Virus record (IMG/VR): IMGVR_UViG_3300030102_007579
Location: 1,738 to 43,864 of that record
Source of the DNA: a virus
Strand: one strand, 5' to 3'
DNA: 42,127 nt
Shown here: piece by piece, positions 24,978-35,602 of the stretch
How the letters are laid out: every line of letters begins with the position of its first letter
How positions within the stretch are numbered: the first letter of the stretch is position 1
Program-made: the position numbers and the translations under genes
The notes under the pieces: generated by a model
Told to the model about the DNA's origin: nothing
The model's input: the letters and a program-made list of their open reading frames with translations, nothing else
The model's database searches: none

Positions 24978-27900
24978 CTAAAATAACATATTATCTGTTG
25001 GTCCTGCTGGACCAATGACATCTACTGGGTCAGGCTCGACAGTTGGGTCACATATCCTACCTACACTGTCATAACGACATGGTTTCCAAGCTGAGTAGTA
25101 TACCTGATAAGTCACACCCCATTGAGCTCCACTACCATAATTTACATCTCCATTTTGTGGTATATTATCAATAAAACAAGGTGGTGGCATATGTTTATGT
25201 AGAACTGGGGATAAATCAAACCATACAACTGGACTAACATTAATCATTTCTGGCTCCATACACCTACCTAGAACATCATCCCATCCATAATAACATGCAC
25301 AACACCAACAACATCCTTTTCCATTATTGTCTACTGGATTAACGTCGTATATACACTCACCTATTTGAAAATGTAAGTAGTTACTTGTTACTGGAGCTGC
25401 TCCATGTGGGAAACTCACAGGTGTTGGTAAATACGTATTAAGATTGTGATTACAGTTATCACATGGTTCTTCTAGCACTGGTTGACAAGTTCCATTATCT
25501 ACATCAATACCACAAGGTGCCCACATACCACCACCAATATTCTGTCCAACTATACTACTTGGTTCTGGTTGTCCATCTTTACATATCGGTGGTGCACTAA
25601 CCGAGAATAATAAAGTTTGTAAACTTTCAGGTGCGTATGGATTTGCTAATGCTGGACTTGGTCCATATGGTACACAACAATAACAACAATCACCATCAGT
25701 AGGGTCAAAAACACAATCATTTATACTGTATGCTACTGAATTACTCCAAGGACCTAAATAATTTACAGGGCCTGTTAATAAACTACCTAAATTAACATCA
25801 CAATCATCACAACCTAAAAGTGGGTCTGTACAGTCTAAAAGACAGTCTTGAAGAGCTGTTGGGCCCGTATATTGTCCCATTCCATTTCCTGGGTCTATAC
25901 AATTACATGAACCTGGACAATTAACACAATCAAAAGTATCTGGTATTGTTGGGTCCTCACAACAATTAAAAGCTTGTTGGCAATCTAAAAGACTACTATA
26001 TGTACCTGCAGGGTCTTCTACACACTGACAAGGTGGTCTACATATATTACTAGATGTTACAGCTATACACAAATTAGAATTACTAGTACAACCCGGAGCA
26101 TTGTTACAAGGAGTATTAGGGTCATTAGCTATTTTTGAACTTACCTGTAATAAATCAATTAAAAAACCATCAGGTGAATATGCAGGGTTTCCTGCCGCAC
26201 CTTGAGCTGGATTATAGAGGTCGTTCCATGTTGCTGGTGTAACACATGTTTGAGCGATTCCCCAAATAAAATGGAAGTAACTAGATGTGACGTTGGTAAA
26301 CATCATATCTGGATGGCTAAATTCTATACCACTTCTTTTAAGACGATATGTATTACCAGCAGCATTTAAATTTGTTTCTTCAAAACAGTCTAGTGACAAT
26401 GCCAATCCAGGCATAGCTCCATAAGGGTCAACTTGTGTACCACCTACATAATTTACATGTTCAGTATGATATGCTGGATAACCACCTAACACACCTGTTT
26501 GGCCATTACCTGGTAAGACAGTATATCCTAATGATTTATGTTTCAATAATAATACTTGTAAAGCTGTACCAGGATTAGAATAATAACCTAAATTTATGAT
26601 ACTATTAACTTGGGGGTTACTGTATCCTATAGTAAGTAATAATGAAGCGTCGGAAGGGTATACGGTAAATTCATTTGAAAAACTTTGGGTTAGACCAAGT
26701 CCAACTGGTTGAGTAACATATGGAGGGTGAGAACCAACCCCTGTATTCCAACCTGTCCAAGCTGATGATACTGTATTGTCACCCTTACATGCCCATGTCT
26801 CTGTTAAATAACAACATGTGGTAGTATCTGCGGTACACGCATCTAAAGTATTATACCCAACAGTAGCATTTGCATCCCAAATACATGGGCAAATTCCTGT
26901 ACCTGGGTCTGGATTTCCTGTGTTACAAACATAATAACCAGTTGGGACGGGTTGACAACAAGGATTAGCGTTTGCTGCAATATTACAAGTAGGTAAATCG
27001 TTATAAATACAATTAGGTCCAGTAACACAAGGTTGGCAGTAACACGGTCCTGTTTGTGCACATTCACAATTAGACGTTGCGGCAAAAAGCCCAACATTAG
27101 TTTCCCCATAACTGTACATTTCTTGTTTTGCATCATACACAGTCATACTTGTAGTAAATGTTTGTGGTAAACTTAGATTTGCATTAACCTGATTTAATTG
27201 AGTGATAGCATCATTCCAATCAACAAAATATCCTGAGCATCCATTTGCTGCGGTATAAATGGTATTATTAGAATGACACTTAGGGCGTGTTCTAAATACA
27301 CCACCAATACCACCATACTGATTAGGGTCAGGATTAGGACAAGAATTATTGACAGCGTTTGGACTTACAGCTTTTTTACTCTCAAATGGTGTGTTTGGTG
27401 GGAAACTTTGTACTATCCAATCAAAAAGTATGTGAGGGAAGTTCCAGGAACTGGTTCCTGCATTAATACCCATCGCTCCAAATCCAGTGGTTCCTACTGG
27501 ATTTATTGGGTATTCCAGAGTTGCGTTAGAACATACGGTATATAGTGGTCCTCCTTCAATACATTCAAACATAGTTGTTGCTGCTGTTGTAGGACAAGAA
27601 GTGTCACATGGTACCCACATTGGGTACCCACCATTTGTTTGTCCACCAGGAAACGTGTTTGGTACATTGGCTGCTAAGAAATTTGAATATTCATTATACC
27701 ACTGTGATGGGTCCATACCACCATGTAAAGCTGGGTCATATTGGTCGTATACCATAACATAACAACAACAAGTGTTTGCTGAATCACAATGTGTTACTAC
27801 ATCTGATATGTTGTAAAAATTAGTAGCTCCCCAACTAGGTGCACTAATAACACTACCCACAATTGGAGTTGGGATAATAACGGAACTTAATGACCAATTA

Positions 27901-30900
27901 CCACTTGCATCAATTACAGGGAAAGTAACATTACCCGCGGTTAAACAATCTTGACATGGACAACAAGTTGTATTGTCTGAACCTATACCACCTAATGGAT
28001 AAGAGTTTGTGGTACAAGCCGACATAGTATTATAAGCAGTACAAGCTAAATAAGGTGGATTTGCGGTTAAAAATGGTATAGTTATAAGACTACAATGACA
28101 TGGGTCTGGTTGAGCTATCGCACCTAAATCTGGTTTACATTCTCCACATATAAAGTTACACTCATCTTGACAATCTGCCGGGTTTGAAAAAGGTCCATGT
28201 ACACAATCTGCTGGCATCGTACCAACAAAACTTATACAACCATCAGTTGCATGGCAACAATATTCTGTTGATTGTGGACAACAAGGATATTGAGTTTGTA
28301 AACTTATACAATCTCCTATTGATATCGCACAACTAAAATTATATGGATTTAAGTCACATAAACAACTAACAGTTGTATCACAACAAAATCTACAAGCAGC
28401 TTGACAGTCAGTTAGACTAGCAAATCCTGTAGCTCCCGCTGGATACGGTGTAGCATTACCTTGTTGACCAAAAACTTGATTTTGTGTCCAACCTGGGAAA
28501 GGTGGTGTTGTAATCCATCCTTGAATAGTTGTTTCTGGAAAACAATTTGTTGTGGTAGCTGATTGTCCCGGATTAGTATCACAAAAATAAACTGATGGTG
28601 CTGTACAATTACAATTATTTGTATTTGCCCAACAATCAAAAGCTGACGTATGTTCTGGGAATAAACCTAATGGGTTACTACCCACAAACTGACATTGTCC
28701 TCCTGTTGATGATGCGTCACATGCCCATTTACAGTTTTCTTGACAGTCTGCTAAAGTAGTGTAAGCAGCAGATGGATATAGTGGGTCCCCTGGAAAAACT
28801 TCTATACATCCACAACCATCAGGTGCTACACAAGGTGATAAAGAACTACACCATTCTGTATCATCACAATGAAATTTACTAGTTGCTCCAGAACAACAAT
28901 CTAAGTTATTTGGTGGTGGTGCTAATATACCTTGTTGACACTGAAATACACTTATAAACCCATACCAACTTGATGTGTTAGTTGTCACTCCATTTATAAC
29001 ATCTTGTAACATAACACAATCTGTAAAGTCATCAGTTGGGTCAGCAGGTGTACCATTATCATCACAGAAACAACCCGCTTTACAATGGTCCATACATGTA
29101 CTTGCTGTATAACAATTGTTCGCGGCCTCTTGACCGAAAACATAATTACAAGGTACAACATTAAGGGTACAACCATTAAAAAAGTCACAACTATATGTAT
29201 CACCAGATACTTGTTGACATGGGTCACAACCAAAACCTATACCTGCAGTAGCTCCACTTGGTGTACTACCACAACTTATCCACGTATTAGGGGTTCCATT
29301 TGGTGCATCTGGACCTCCCGGTATAAAATAATTACAATCATAGAATCCTCCTGGGTAAGGGTTACTATATATTGGTGTGTCACAATAATAACAACACACA
29401 TCAGGTGCTCCTAATTGCCAAGATACATAATCATATAACTCATAAGCATTATATACACTATCCCATTCTCCTTGGTCTACACCAATACCTCCAGTAAACG
29501 GGTCACAAGCACATTCACAGGTTACTTCATCAGGTACACACCCAGTAGGGTTATCTGTAGTACATTGTGTAAAGTTACAATATATAGGACCAAGAGGGCT
29601 ACAAGGTGGATTACCACCCACAACCGCAATATATACACAAGGCCAGTATGGCCAAGATGGGTCATACTGACCACTTGCTGGATTAAATATTTGTGAATTT
29701 TCATCACATTCTATATCACAACAACCTGTTGCCATACAACAAGCCGAAAAAGAATCATAGGGACCTCCAGGTGACCAACCCCAACCACTAGGTAATGTTG
29801 CTGGATTTGAGTAATTTTGACAGTTACCATAGCTACTACCATCTGTTAAATTAACAAGACAGTCATGTCCACCATCTGTAGGGCAATTGTCGTCACAATC
29901 TTGTGCGGTGGGATAACTTCCATTTGGATATAAAGCTAATAAACCTGGGTCTATAGGATTTGGGTTTGCACCGAACCCACTTAAAGGTACGTTTGCTGGG
30001 TTAATAGCCCAAGTTGCTTCCCAAGCTGGTAATGGTGTAGGGCAAGGTGATAATTGTTGGCAGGGTGTGGCATCACCACTTAAACAAACCCAACAGCTAG
30101 TTAATGGTGGTACACAATAAGTGCAACACTGTGCTGATGTAGTATAAGGACCACAACCTGGTGTAAAACAAGGTATACATGTACTACTACCAGGAAAACC
30201 AGTACCACCACTACAAGGTTGTACCCATGGGTCGTAACAAAGCCAAGCACAAGGACCAGGTATCCCATTATTATTATTTGGGTCACTAGCACAATCACCA
30301 GAAGTAGCGTAAGTACCTCCAACTATTTGTACACAACCTTGGTCACAAAAATATTCCCAAGCTGTAAAATCACAACACGCTGATATTCCTTGGCCTGGAA
30401 CACCGTTTTCACAATCATTTAAAGTGTAAAATGGGTCTAAAAATAACTGATTATTATTAGCAGTTATTTGTGGGGTAGCTAGAATATAATTTGTCATTAT
30501 ATCGTAATAATCCGCATCCGGTAAAGCTGCACATGATACTTCAGAACAACAAGGTGTTGATGTTGGTGTTGTACATGACCAAGCTATTGGATTACACCAA
30601 TCTTCACAATCTGTCATTGAAGAGAATGTAACTGAAAAAGGATATGTGGCTGCTGAGTAAGCTGGGTGTGTATAATCTATTTGAATACACCCTGGTTGGT
30701 CACAATTATATTGATTTGGGCAATGCCATCTATCATCGACTGGACAATTACCATTATTATATTCTGTTAAACAACCACCAGGACCAGCGTAAAAAGTAAA
30801 ACTATTAGGTGTACTTCCTGAAATTAATTCACAAACATAAGGACCTGGATTGTTCAAATCTGGTGGACATACCCAACTTACACAACCTACATAATCCCAA

Positions 30901-32933
30901 TAAGATACGTTAGTAGTTGCTGTAGGTACTATACCTGCCGGTACATTAGTTAAAGCTCTATAACAATTTCCATCTGGACCATATATAAACTCTCCTGTAT
31001 TAAATGTTTGGGTGTTATCCCATTGTCCCGCTACACCAATACCACCCATAGGTGAATAAGCGTTGAATGGACTATATGGGTCAGCACATGGTAGTGCACT
31101 ACCTGTAGGACAAGTTACACAGTCTGGTGTACAGGCCTCCCAAACATGTACATCTGTACCCCCAGTAGGATTAAGATAAACTCCTTGGTATAACTGATGT
31201 GGTAGTATTCCAGCAAATGGACTATTACCACCCACATTACTTGTTTGTACTATATCTGTTACTGCTATATAACAACAACAAGATTGTGGTGTAACATCAT
31301 AAACTATATCTCCTTTAACATAATCTACAAATGGTGACCAATTAGGTGGATTAGCAGGTGCATTAGCTGTTATAGTTTCTACAGTTAAAGTAACTCTATC
31401 AATATATTCATCTTTTGTTAAACAAAATTCACAAGTTTCTTCAGGACACTCAAAACAATCTTCACCACCAAAAGCTAAAGAATTTAAACCACAACTAGTA
31501 GCTACAAAAATAGTTATTCCATTTCTAAAATCGTAAAAATCTATTGGTGTTTGTCCATTAGCTGAAGATATCGTATATCCCGTATATTGTACATTTGCCG
31601 CAAATATGTTTCCAACCATACCTGCTGTTATGGTATTTGTTAGTGGGTCAACAACATCACCACCAACTGGAACTACAGTAAATAATTCAAACCCATCAGG
31701 TAAAAATCCTGGTGCTAAAGTAGATGGTGCATTACTATAACTTGCAAATATACCTACAGTACTTTCTGTTATACCAGTAACTTCAAAACATGGAGTTATA
31801 TTAGTACCACTATATTCGTTTATATTAGTACCGGAATCCAATGGATAGTAATTAGGTGTTCCTATGGTCCCATAAGTACCATGATATGCGGTTGATGTAA
31901 ATAATGGTGGTGGAAACACAGAAGGTGTTGGGTTAGGTCCACTTAAATTTACTTGATATGGGTTACCTCCTGGTGTACTAGGTGATAAAGGACCACCCAT
32001 ACCCGCACCAGTAGGTGGGGCTGTAGAGAAGGGTTGAGCTAATATTTGTGTATACGTTAGATTAGGTACTGTTATTATTTGACTAACTGAAGTTGGTCCC
32101 CATGGACCATTATGTGTTATACTAATACTGTACTGTGAAGGATTCACATATTCGTATTCACTAGTTAGAGAAGGATATTGTAAATCTTCACAACACGGAT
32201 AACCGTTTGCATTGAATGGGACAGAACAGTCACATTCTCCCCAATCAATTCTATATGATGATTTTTGAAATTCTTTATACGAACCAAAATCTGTTGTGTT
32301 ATACACCTGTATTTTCATCCCATTACCTGTTGTATTAGCTGTAAAATTAAAATTAGAAAATACTTGTTGTTGGTCTATTCTTCCGTCCCAAATACTATAA
32401 TGTCCTATATCGTTATAATCTTGTGTTAAAGTTACTGGAAGTTTATATAGAATACTATCTAAGGGGTCTAAACAACTACATATTTCTACACTTTCACCCC
32501 AAAACGCATTAATACCTTGTGAGTTTAATGATTGATTTATATTTGTATTAGTAACGTCATATATTGTAATTAAATCATTATAACTACCTGTATAAAAAGT
32601 TGAACCTGAAGTAAGTACTAAACCTTTAAACTGAACATAACTATATCCATCTGGGTTGAAGCAATTAGTTGGGTTTGGACTTAACGGTTGGTCCCATAGA
32701 ATTACACACGGATTAGTCGGTGAACAATCTTTTAATTCGGTTGGAAAACTAGACATAACACTACTATCTATAGCATTCATTATTTGAGAACCTGTTGAGT
32801 TGTACATGGTTATCCCAGAACAATTTGTACTAAGGTTTATTGGATAAAAATTTGTTCCTCCAGTACATGGCATTGTCCAAGTACTTCCAGTATCTGGGGT
32901 ACTTCTTCTTATTGTAAACTTTTGTATATCCAT
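24978..32933 (-). CDS. Giant Cys-rich repeat protein, probable tail adhesin
   Basis: A 2651-residue protein with about 200 Cys by my hand count, few before residue 510. Two repeat types alternate. Type 1 (six copies, starting near residues 529, 637, 1155, 1700, 2393 and 2516) runs W-x4-6-Y-x3-D-x-V ... CC-Y ... W-x-PC, e.g. NWSPFVDYVKGDIVYD ... SCCCYIAVTD; the front half resembles chitin-binding CBM5/12 modules. Type 2 (about 14 copies) is a four-Cys unit ending like AYTTLADCQENC or TYSSLLDCQQAFNC. Two less Cys-rich globular stretches lie near residues 1790-1960 and 2080-2250. No signal peptide or enzyme motif is visible. It sits among baseplate genes, so I infer a virion surface adhesin; disulfide or metal stabilisation is possible. 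Confidence 0.75.
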   Translation of the reverse strand: MDIQKFTIRRSTPDTGSTWTMPCTGGTNFYPINLSTNCSGITMYNSTGSQIMNAIDSSVMSSFPTELKDCSPTNPCVILWDQPLSPNPTNCFNPDGYSYVQFKGLVLTSGSTFYTGSYNDLITIYDVTNTNINQSLNSQGINAFWGESVEICSCLDPLDSILYKLPVTLTQDYNDIGHYSIWDGRIDQQQVFSNFNFTANTTGNGMKIQVYNTTDFGSYKEFQKSSYRIDWGECDCSVPFNANGYPCCEDLQYPSLTSEYEYVNPSQYSISITHNGPWGPTSVSQIITVPNLTYTQILAQPFSTAPPTGAGMGGPLSPSTPGGNPYQVNLSGPNPTPSVFPPPLFTSTAYHGTYGTIGTPNYYPLDSGTNINEYSGTNITPCFEVTGITESTVGIFASYSNAPSTLAPGFLPDGFELFTVVPVGGDVVDPLTNTITAGMVGNIFAANVQYTGYTISSANGQTPIDFYDFRNGITIFVATSCGLNSLAFGGEDCFECPEETCEFCLTKDEYIDRVTLTVETITANAPANPPNWSPFVDYVKGDIVYDVTPQSCCCYIAVTDIVQTSNVGGNSPFAGILPHQLYQGVYLNPTGGTDVHVWEACTPDCVTCPTGSALPCADPYSPFNAYSPMGGIGVAGQWDNTQTFNTGEFIYGPDGNCYRALTNVPAGIVPTATTNVSYWDYVGCVSWVCPPDLNNPGPYVCELISGSTPNSFTFYAGPGGCLTEYNNGNCPVDDRWHCPNQYNCDQPGCIQIDYTHPAYSAATYPFSVTFSSMTDCEDWCNPIAWSCTTPTSTPCCSEVSCAALPDADYYDIMTNYILATPQITANNNQLFLDPFYTLNDCENGVPGQGISACCDFTAWEYFCDQGCVQIVGGTYATSGDCASDPNNNNGIPGPCAWLCYDPWVQPCSGGTGFPGSSTCIPCFTPGCGPYTTSAQCCTYCVPPLTSCWVCLSGDATPCQQLSPCPTPLPAWEATWAINPANVPLSGFGANPNPIDPGLLALYPNGSYPTAQDCDDNCPTDGGHDCLVNLTDGSSYGNCQNYSNPATLPSGWGWSPGGPYDSFSACCMATGCCDIECDENSQIFNPASGQYDPSWPYWPCVYIAVVGGNPPCSPLGPIYCNFTQCTTDNPTGCVPDEVTCECACDPFTGGIGVDQGEWDSVYNAYELYDYVSWQLGAPDVCCYYCDTPIYSNPYPGGFYDCNYFIPGGPDAPNGTPNTWISCGSTPSGATAGIGFGCDPCQQVSGDTYSCDFFNGCTLNVVPCNYVFGQEAANNCYTASTCMDHCKAGCFCDDNGTPADPTDDFTDCVMLQDVINGVTTNTSSWYGFISVFQCQQGILAPPPNNLDCCSGATSKFHCDDTEWCSSLSPCVAPDGCGCIEVFPGDPLYPSAAYTTLADCQENCKWACDASSTGGQCQFVGSNPLGLFPEHTSAFDCWANTNNCNCTAPSVYFCDTNPGQSATTTNCFPETTIQGWITTPPFPGWTQNQVFGQQGNATPYPAGATGFASLTDCQAACRFCCDTTVSCLCDLNPYNFSCAISIGDCISLQTQYPCCPQSTEYCCHATDGCISFVGTMPADCVHGPFSNPADCQDECNFICGECKPDLGAIAQPDPCHCSLITIPFLTANPPYLACTAYNTMSACTTNSYPLGGIGSDNTTCCPCQDCLTAGNVTFPVIDASGNWSLSSVIIPTPIVGSVISAPSWGATNFYNISDVVTHCDSANTCCCYVMVYDQYDPALHGGMDPSQWYNEYSNFLAANVPNTFPGGQTNGGYPMWVPCDTSCPTTAATTMFECIEGGPLYTVCSNATLEYPINPVGTTGFGAMGINAGTSSWNFPHILFDWIVQSFPPNTPFESKKAVSPNAVNNSCPNPDPNQYGGIGGVFRTRPKCHSNNTIYTAANGCSGYFVDWNDAITQLNQVNANLSLPQTFTTSMTVYDAKQEMYSYGETNVGLFAATSNCECAQTGPCYCQPCVTGPNCIYNDLPTCNIAANANPCCQPVPTGYYVCNTGNPDPGTGICPCIWDANATVGYNTLDACTADTTTCCYLTETWACKGDNTVSSAWTGWNTGVGSHPPYVTQPVGLGLTQSFSNEFTVYPSDASLLLTIGYSNPQVNSIINLGYYSNPGTALQVLLLKHKSLGYTVLPGNGQTGVLGGYPAYHTEHVNYVGGTQVDPYGAMPGLALSLDCFEETNLNAAGNTYRLKRSGIEFSHPDMMFTNVTSSYFHFIWGIAQTCVTPATWNDLYNPAQGAAGNPAYSPDGFLIDLLQVSSKIANDPNTPCNNAPGCTSNSNLCIAVTSSNICRPPCQCVEDPAGTYSSLLDCQQAFNCCEDPTIPDTFDCVNCPGSCNCIDPGNGMGQYTGPTALQDCLLDCTDPLLGCDDCDVNLGSLLTGPVNYLGPWSNSVAYSINDCVFDPTDGDCCYCCVPYGPSPALANPYAPESLQTLLFSVSAPPICKDGQPEPSSIVGQNIGGGMWAPCGIDVDNGTCQPVLEEPCDNCNHNLNTYLPTPVSFPHGAAPVTSNYLHFQIGECIYDVNPVDNNGKGCCWCCACYYGWDDVLGRCMEPEMINVSPVVWFDLSPVLHKHMPPPCFIDNIPQNGDVNYGSGAQWGVTYQVYYSAWKPCRYDSVGRICDPTVEPDPVDVIGPAGPTDNMLF

Positions 32934-32934
32934 C

Positions 32935-33798
32935 CTATGTTGTTACGTATTCATAAAATTTTATTGGTCCATTGACCGTCTCACCTAATGGTGACAATAC
33001 AATTCCCGTAGCTCCAGCTACTGAATTATATGGGTGTATAGTATAATTATATTTAGGTGTTGTATTGTATGTTTCTATATTTAAAATTACTTGGTAGTAG
33101 AAAAAATCTTCAAAACTGTATTGTCCTTGTATTGGTGTCGGTTCTTGATTTAACATTCTCATTACAGTACCAGTTCTAGCATTAAAAAATTTACATGTCA
33201 TGTAAAATGTGTTAGCTGTAAATAAGTCTCTATCTTTTAACCATTGTAAATAATAATTTTCATTTGCACCTTCTGGTGCTGAAGCAGCAGAAAAAGCTGG
33301 TGTATATACATCATACAATGGTAGATTTATACCTTGACTTTTTTGTCTCCAATACTCTTCAGGGTCTTCAGCTAAAATTACGGGTACTGTTTGTTTTCTA
33401 CAGTTATTAGTAGGCATTATTGTTGAGAAGAGTAGTTTTTGTTCTTCTCTTACTGGTACATCGAAAAAATCAAATTTAAAAAAACTTTTAGTAAATGATT
33501 GTGAATTTCTAGCCAGCTCTCCATTAGTATAACCTAATATATTAAAATCATTGACATAAGTAGTATTTAAACTATCCCAAAATTCAAACTCGTAATATAT
33601 TTCAAAGTTGGGTGGGTAGTTAGGTGTATATCTAGTAGTTTCATAATCTTGTATAAAATTTATATTACTTTGTAATTCAATTTCATCATACATTTCTAAA
33701 AGTTGTTCTCTACCAACTTCATCAAATATTTGACCTAAAGGTACAACTACTTTCTTATCTTCCGAAGAAGCTTTTATTTGTATTCTATTCACAGACAT
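32935..33798 (-). CDS. Putative baseplate protein (287 aa)
   Basis: An unrecognised 287-residue protein with an alpha-helical, acidic start (VPLGQIFDEVGREQLLEMYD, about residues 19-38) followed by aromatic-rich sequence (FEIYYEFEFWDSLNTTYV). Its first 14 bases overlap the end of the 605-residue gene in another frame, so the two are probably co-translated. Only one base separates its stop from the giant Cys-rich gene. Only two Cys are present. A baseplate-wedge or adhesin-anchoring role is suggested by position alone. Confidence 0.7.
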   Translation of the reverse strand: MSVNRIQIKASSEDKKVVVPLGQIFDEVGREQLLEMYDEIELQSNINFIQDYETTRYTPNYPPNFEIYYEFEFWDSLNTTYVNDFNILGYTNGELARNSQSFTKSFFKFDFFDVPVREEQKLLFSTIMPTNNCRKQTVPVILAEDPEEYWRQKSQGINLPLYDVYTPAFSAASAPEGANENYYLQWLKDRDLFTANTFYMTCKFFNARTGTVMRMLNQEPTPIQGQYSFEDFFYYQVILNIETYNTTPKYNYTIHPYNSVAGATGIVLSPLGETVNGPIKFYEYVTT

Positions 33799-35602
33799 CT
33801 ACAAATTCTGAAACTACATTTATGCTACTAGAGCTATAACCAAACATTACAGGTTCTATTTTAAATTCTGTATTTAAATAAGGGTAATGTGCGTCATTTA
33901 AAAACGGATAACTAACACCATTATCCCCATCTTCAAAAAAATCTATAGGCAAGATAGGTCTCCACCTAAAGGTACCTTCTGATAAAGAATAAGTAGCGTA
34001 TGGGGGTGTTGTAAATAGACTATCTTCATAACTTATAGTTGTGGATAATTTACGTATTGGTATTCTATGGTGTGGTTGATAGTTATATATTGATTTTACA
34101 TATTGACTAGGTATAGAGGTATTGGGGTATCCCGCAAATTCATACATAGCATCTCTATTAAATTTTAAAGAGTGTTTGATTTCTGAAATTACTCTTTCTT
34201 TTAACTCAAAAGCATTGTATTCAACAAAAGCACCTCTATAGGTAGTACCACTTAAAGGTAGTGGGTCTAAACCATTAGTATTATTTTGAAATAGGTTTGT
34301 GGGGTTTGTATTATTATCCACAAATGGGTCTATGAATCCATTATGTCTAAAGTTCCACTCCCACCCATATCCAGTTGGTGAGTTAGCGGGAGCCTCGTAA
34401 TGCCACATTAAGTTTCTATTTGTTTGAAAAATTGTTAGATATAATTCTGTCAAAGGTCTATTAAGGTTATCAGAAAATTCTTCCACATCTATATCAAGAT
34501 TTATATTCCATAAAAAAGATTTAAAATCTTCTATAATTGCTGTTTTATCACCGTAACCATCAGGAGTTCTTCTAGATTTATAAACTCTACCTTTTTTATT
34601 ATATATTCCATTTTCAAATCCAGTTCTATCTAATGTATAATCGGATGAATTAGTTATCAATTTATGAATATGGGTACAATAAGTAGAACGTGTCTCATTA
34701 ATATTATCTAAATTTATTATACGTTTTATAACACAAAAGGAATTTGTTGGTACGGCTGCTGGGTCTATACCTTTAGTGTATATGTTTAGGACATAACTTT
34801 CTGAATTTGCAAATTCATTACCTAGAAAATCTACCTTGAATATGTTTTGATTAACTGTATTTGATACATTATTTATATCTGAAGTAATTGGTACGGTTGG
34901 TACTAGGTTTGCTCCACCAAAACTATTAATAGACACACTACTTTGTAATTCTACAAATTCACCTGAAGATATTCCGTGAGGAGATGCTGTTGTTATTCTT
35001 ATAGTTTCTTTTCCATCTGTCGTTACTACTTGTATACGAGCTGGTATACCATCCCCACTATTAAAATTAATACCATCTGTACCATCACCCATACTAAATG
35101 ACATAGTTTGTCCTGTATCACAACCTGAAATATAAGATATGTAAGCTACCCAATTATCTTGGTAGGAATCTAAACTACTAAATTGTGAAGCTGTTGTTAT
35201 CCCATATCTATATGGTGGCATAAAAGTAAATAAATCTGATGGGGGTAAACCAACACAAGGTGGTCCTGACCAATAACCTAAACCTGGACTTGCAGTCGCG
35301 GGGTCTGGACAACCAATATAATCCGGTGTAAAATACATGTATTCCAAAACTCTACTATCGTTAGTTACTCCAGTTATCTGATTACTATATAATATATCTA
35401 TTTTACCATAAGGTCTATATGTTGTAGAGTATTCTCTTTCAAAATCAAATTGGTCTCTTAGGTTAAGAACTAAATTTCTATCACCCTCTATCATAGCACG
35501 TTGTTCTGCTGTTAAAAAAGGTTGTAAACTAATATCTTTATTTTGAGCTCCGGCAAATCTAGATTCACCCCTAACAATTCTTATATTTTTTTTATTACTC
35601 AT
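33785..35602 (-). CDS. Putative baseplate protein (605 aa)
   Basis: A 605-residue protein. The N-terminus is basic and helical (FLTAEQRAMIEGDRNLVL, about residues 29-46), the middle contains 'PHGISSGEFVELQ'-like beta segments (about 208-220), and the C-terminal half is mixed alpha/beta with many aromatic residues. I do not recognise a family. The order gp25-like, gp6-like, 1133 residues, 605 residues mirrors the T4 run 25/6/7/8 only in position; no T4 gp8 or gp10 similarity is visible to me. Its start overlaps the upstream stop as TAATG. Confidence 0.7.
   Translation of the reverse strand: MSNKKNIRIVRGESRFAGAQNKDISLQPFLTAEQRAMIEGDRNLVLNLRDQFDFEREYSTTYRPYGKIDILYSNQITGVTNDSRVLEYMYFTPDYIGCPDPATASPGLGYWSGPPCVGLPPSDLFTFMPPYRYGITTASQFSSLDSYQDNWVAYISYISGCDTGQTMSFSMGDGTDGINFNSGDGIPARIQVVTTDGKETIRITTASPHGISSGEFVELQSSVSINSFGGANLVPTVPITSDINNVSNTVNQNIFKVDFLGNEFANSESYVLNIYTKGIDPAAVPTNSFCVIKRIINLDNINETRSTYCTHIHKLITNSSDYTLDRTGFENGIYNKKGRVYKSRRTPDGYGDKTAIIEDFKSFLWNINLDIDVEEFSDNLNRPLTELYLTIFQTNRNLMWHYEAPANSPTGYGWEWNFRHNGFIDPFVDNNTNPTNLFQNNTNGLDPLPLSGTTYRGAFVEYNAFELKERVISEIKHSLKFNRDAMYEFAGYPNTSIPSQYVKSIYNYQPHHRIPIRKLSTTISYEDSLFTTPPYATYSLSEGTFRWRPILPIDFFEDGDNGVSYPFLNDAHYPYLNTEFKIEPVMFGYSSSSINVVSEFVDVCE

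Noticed and set aside
29085-29414. Plus-strand Thr/Trp/Ile-rich open frames in 27-30 kb
   Set aside because: They are antisense to Cys-rich repeats and have biased composition from the reverse of Cys, Gly and Thr codons; no motif is visible.
24978-32933. Kunitz-type protease inhibitor domains in the four-Cys modules
   Set aside because: The end pattern (S-x3-C-x3-C) looks alike, but the units are shorter, lack six ordered Cys and the conserved aromatic core, so I do not call them Kunitz.
24978-32933. CRISPR array or tandem DNA repeats
   Set aside because: The repetition is at protein level with varied spacing and sequence; I found no identical, evenly spaced DNA repeats.
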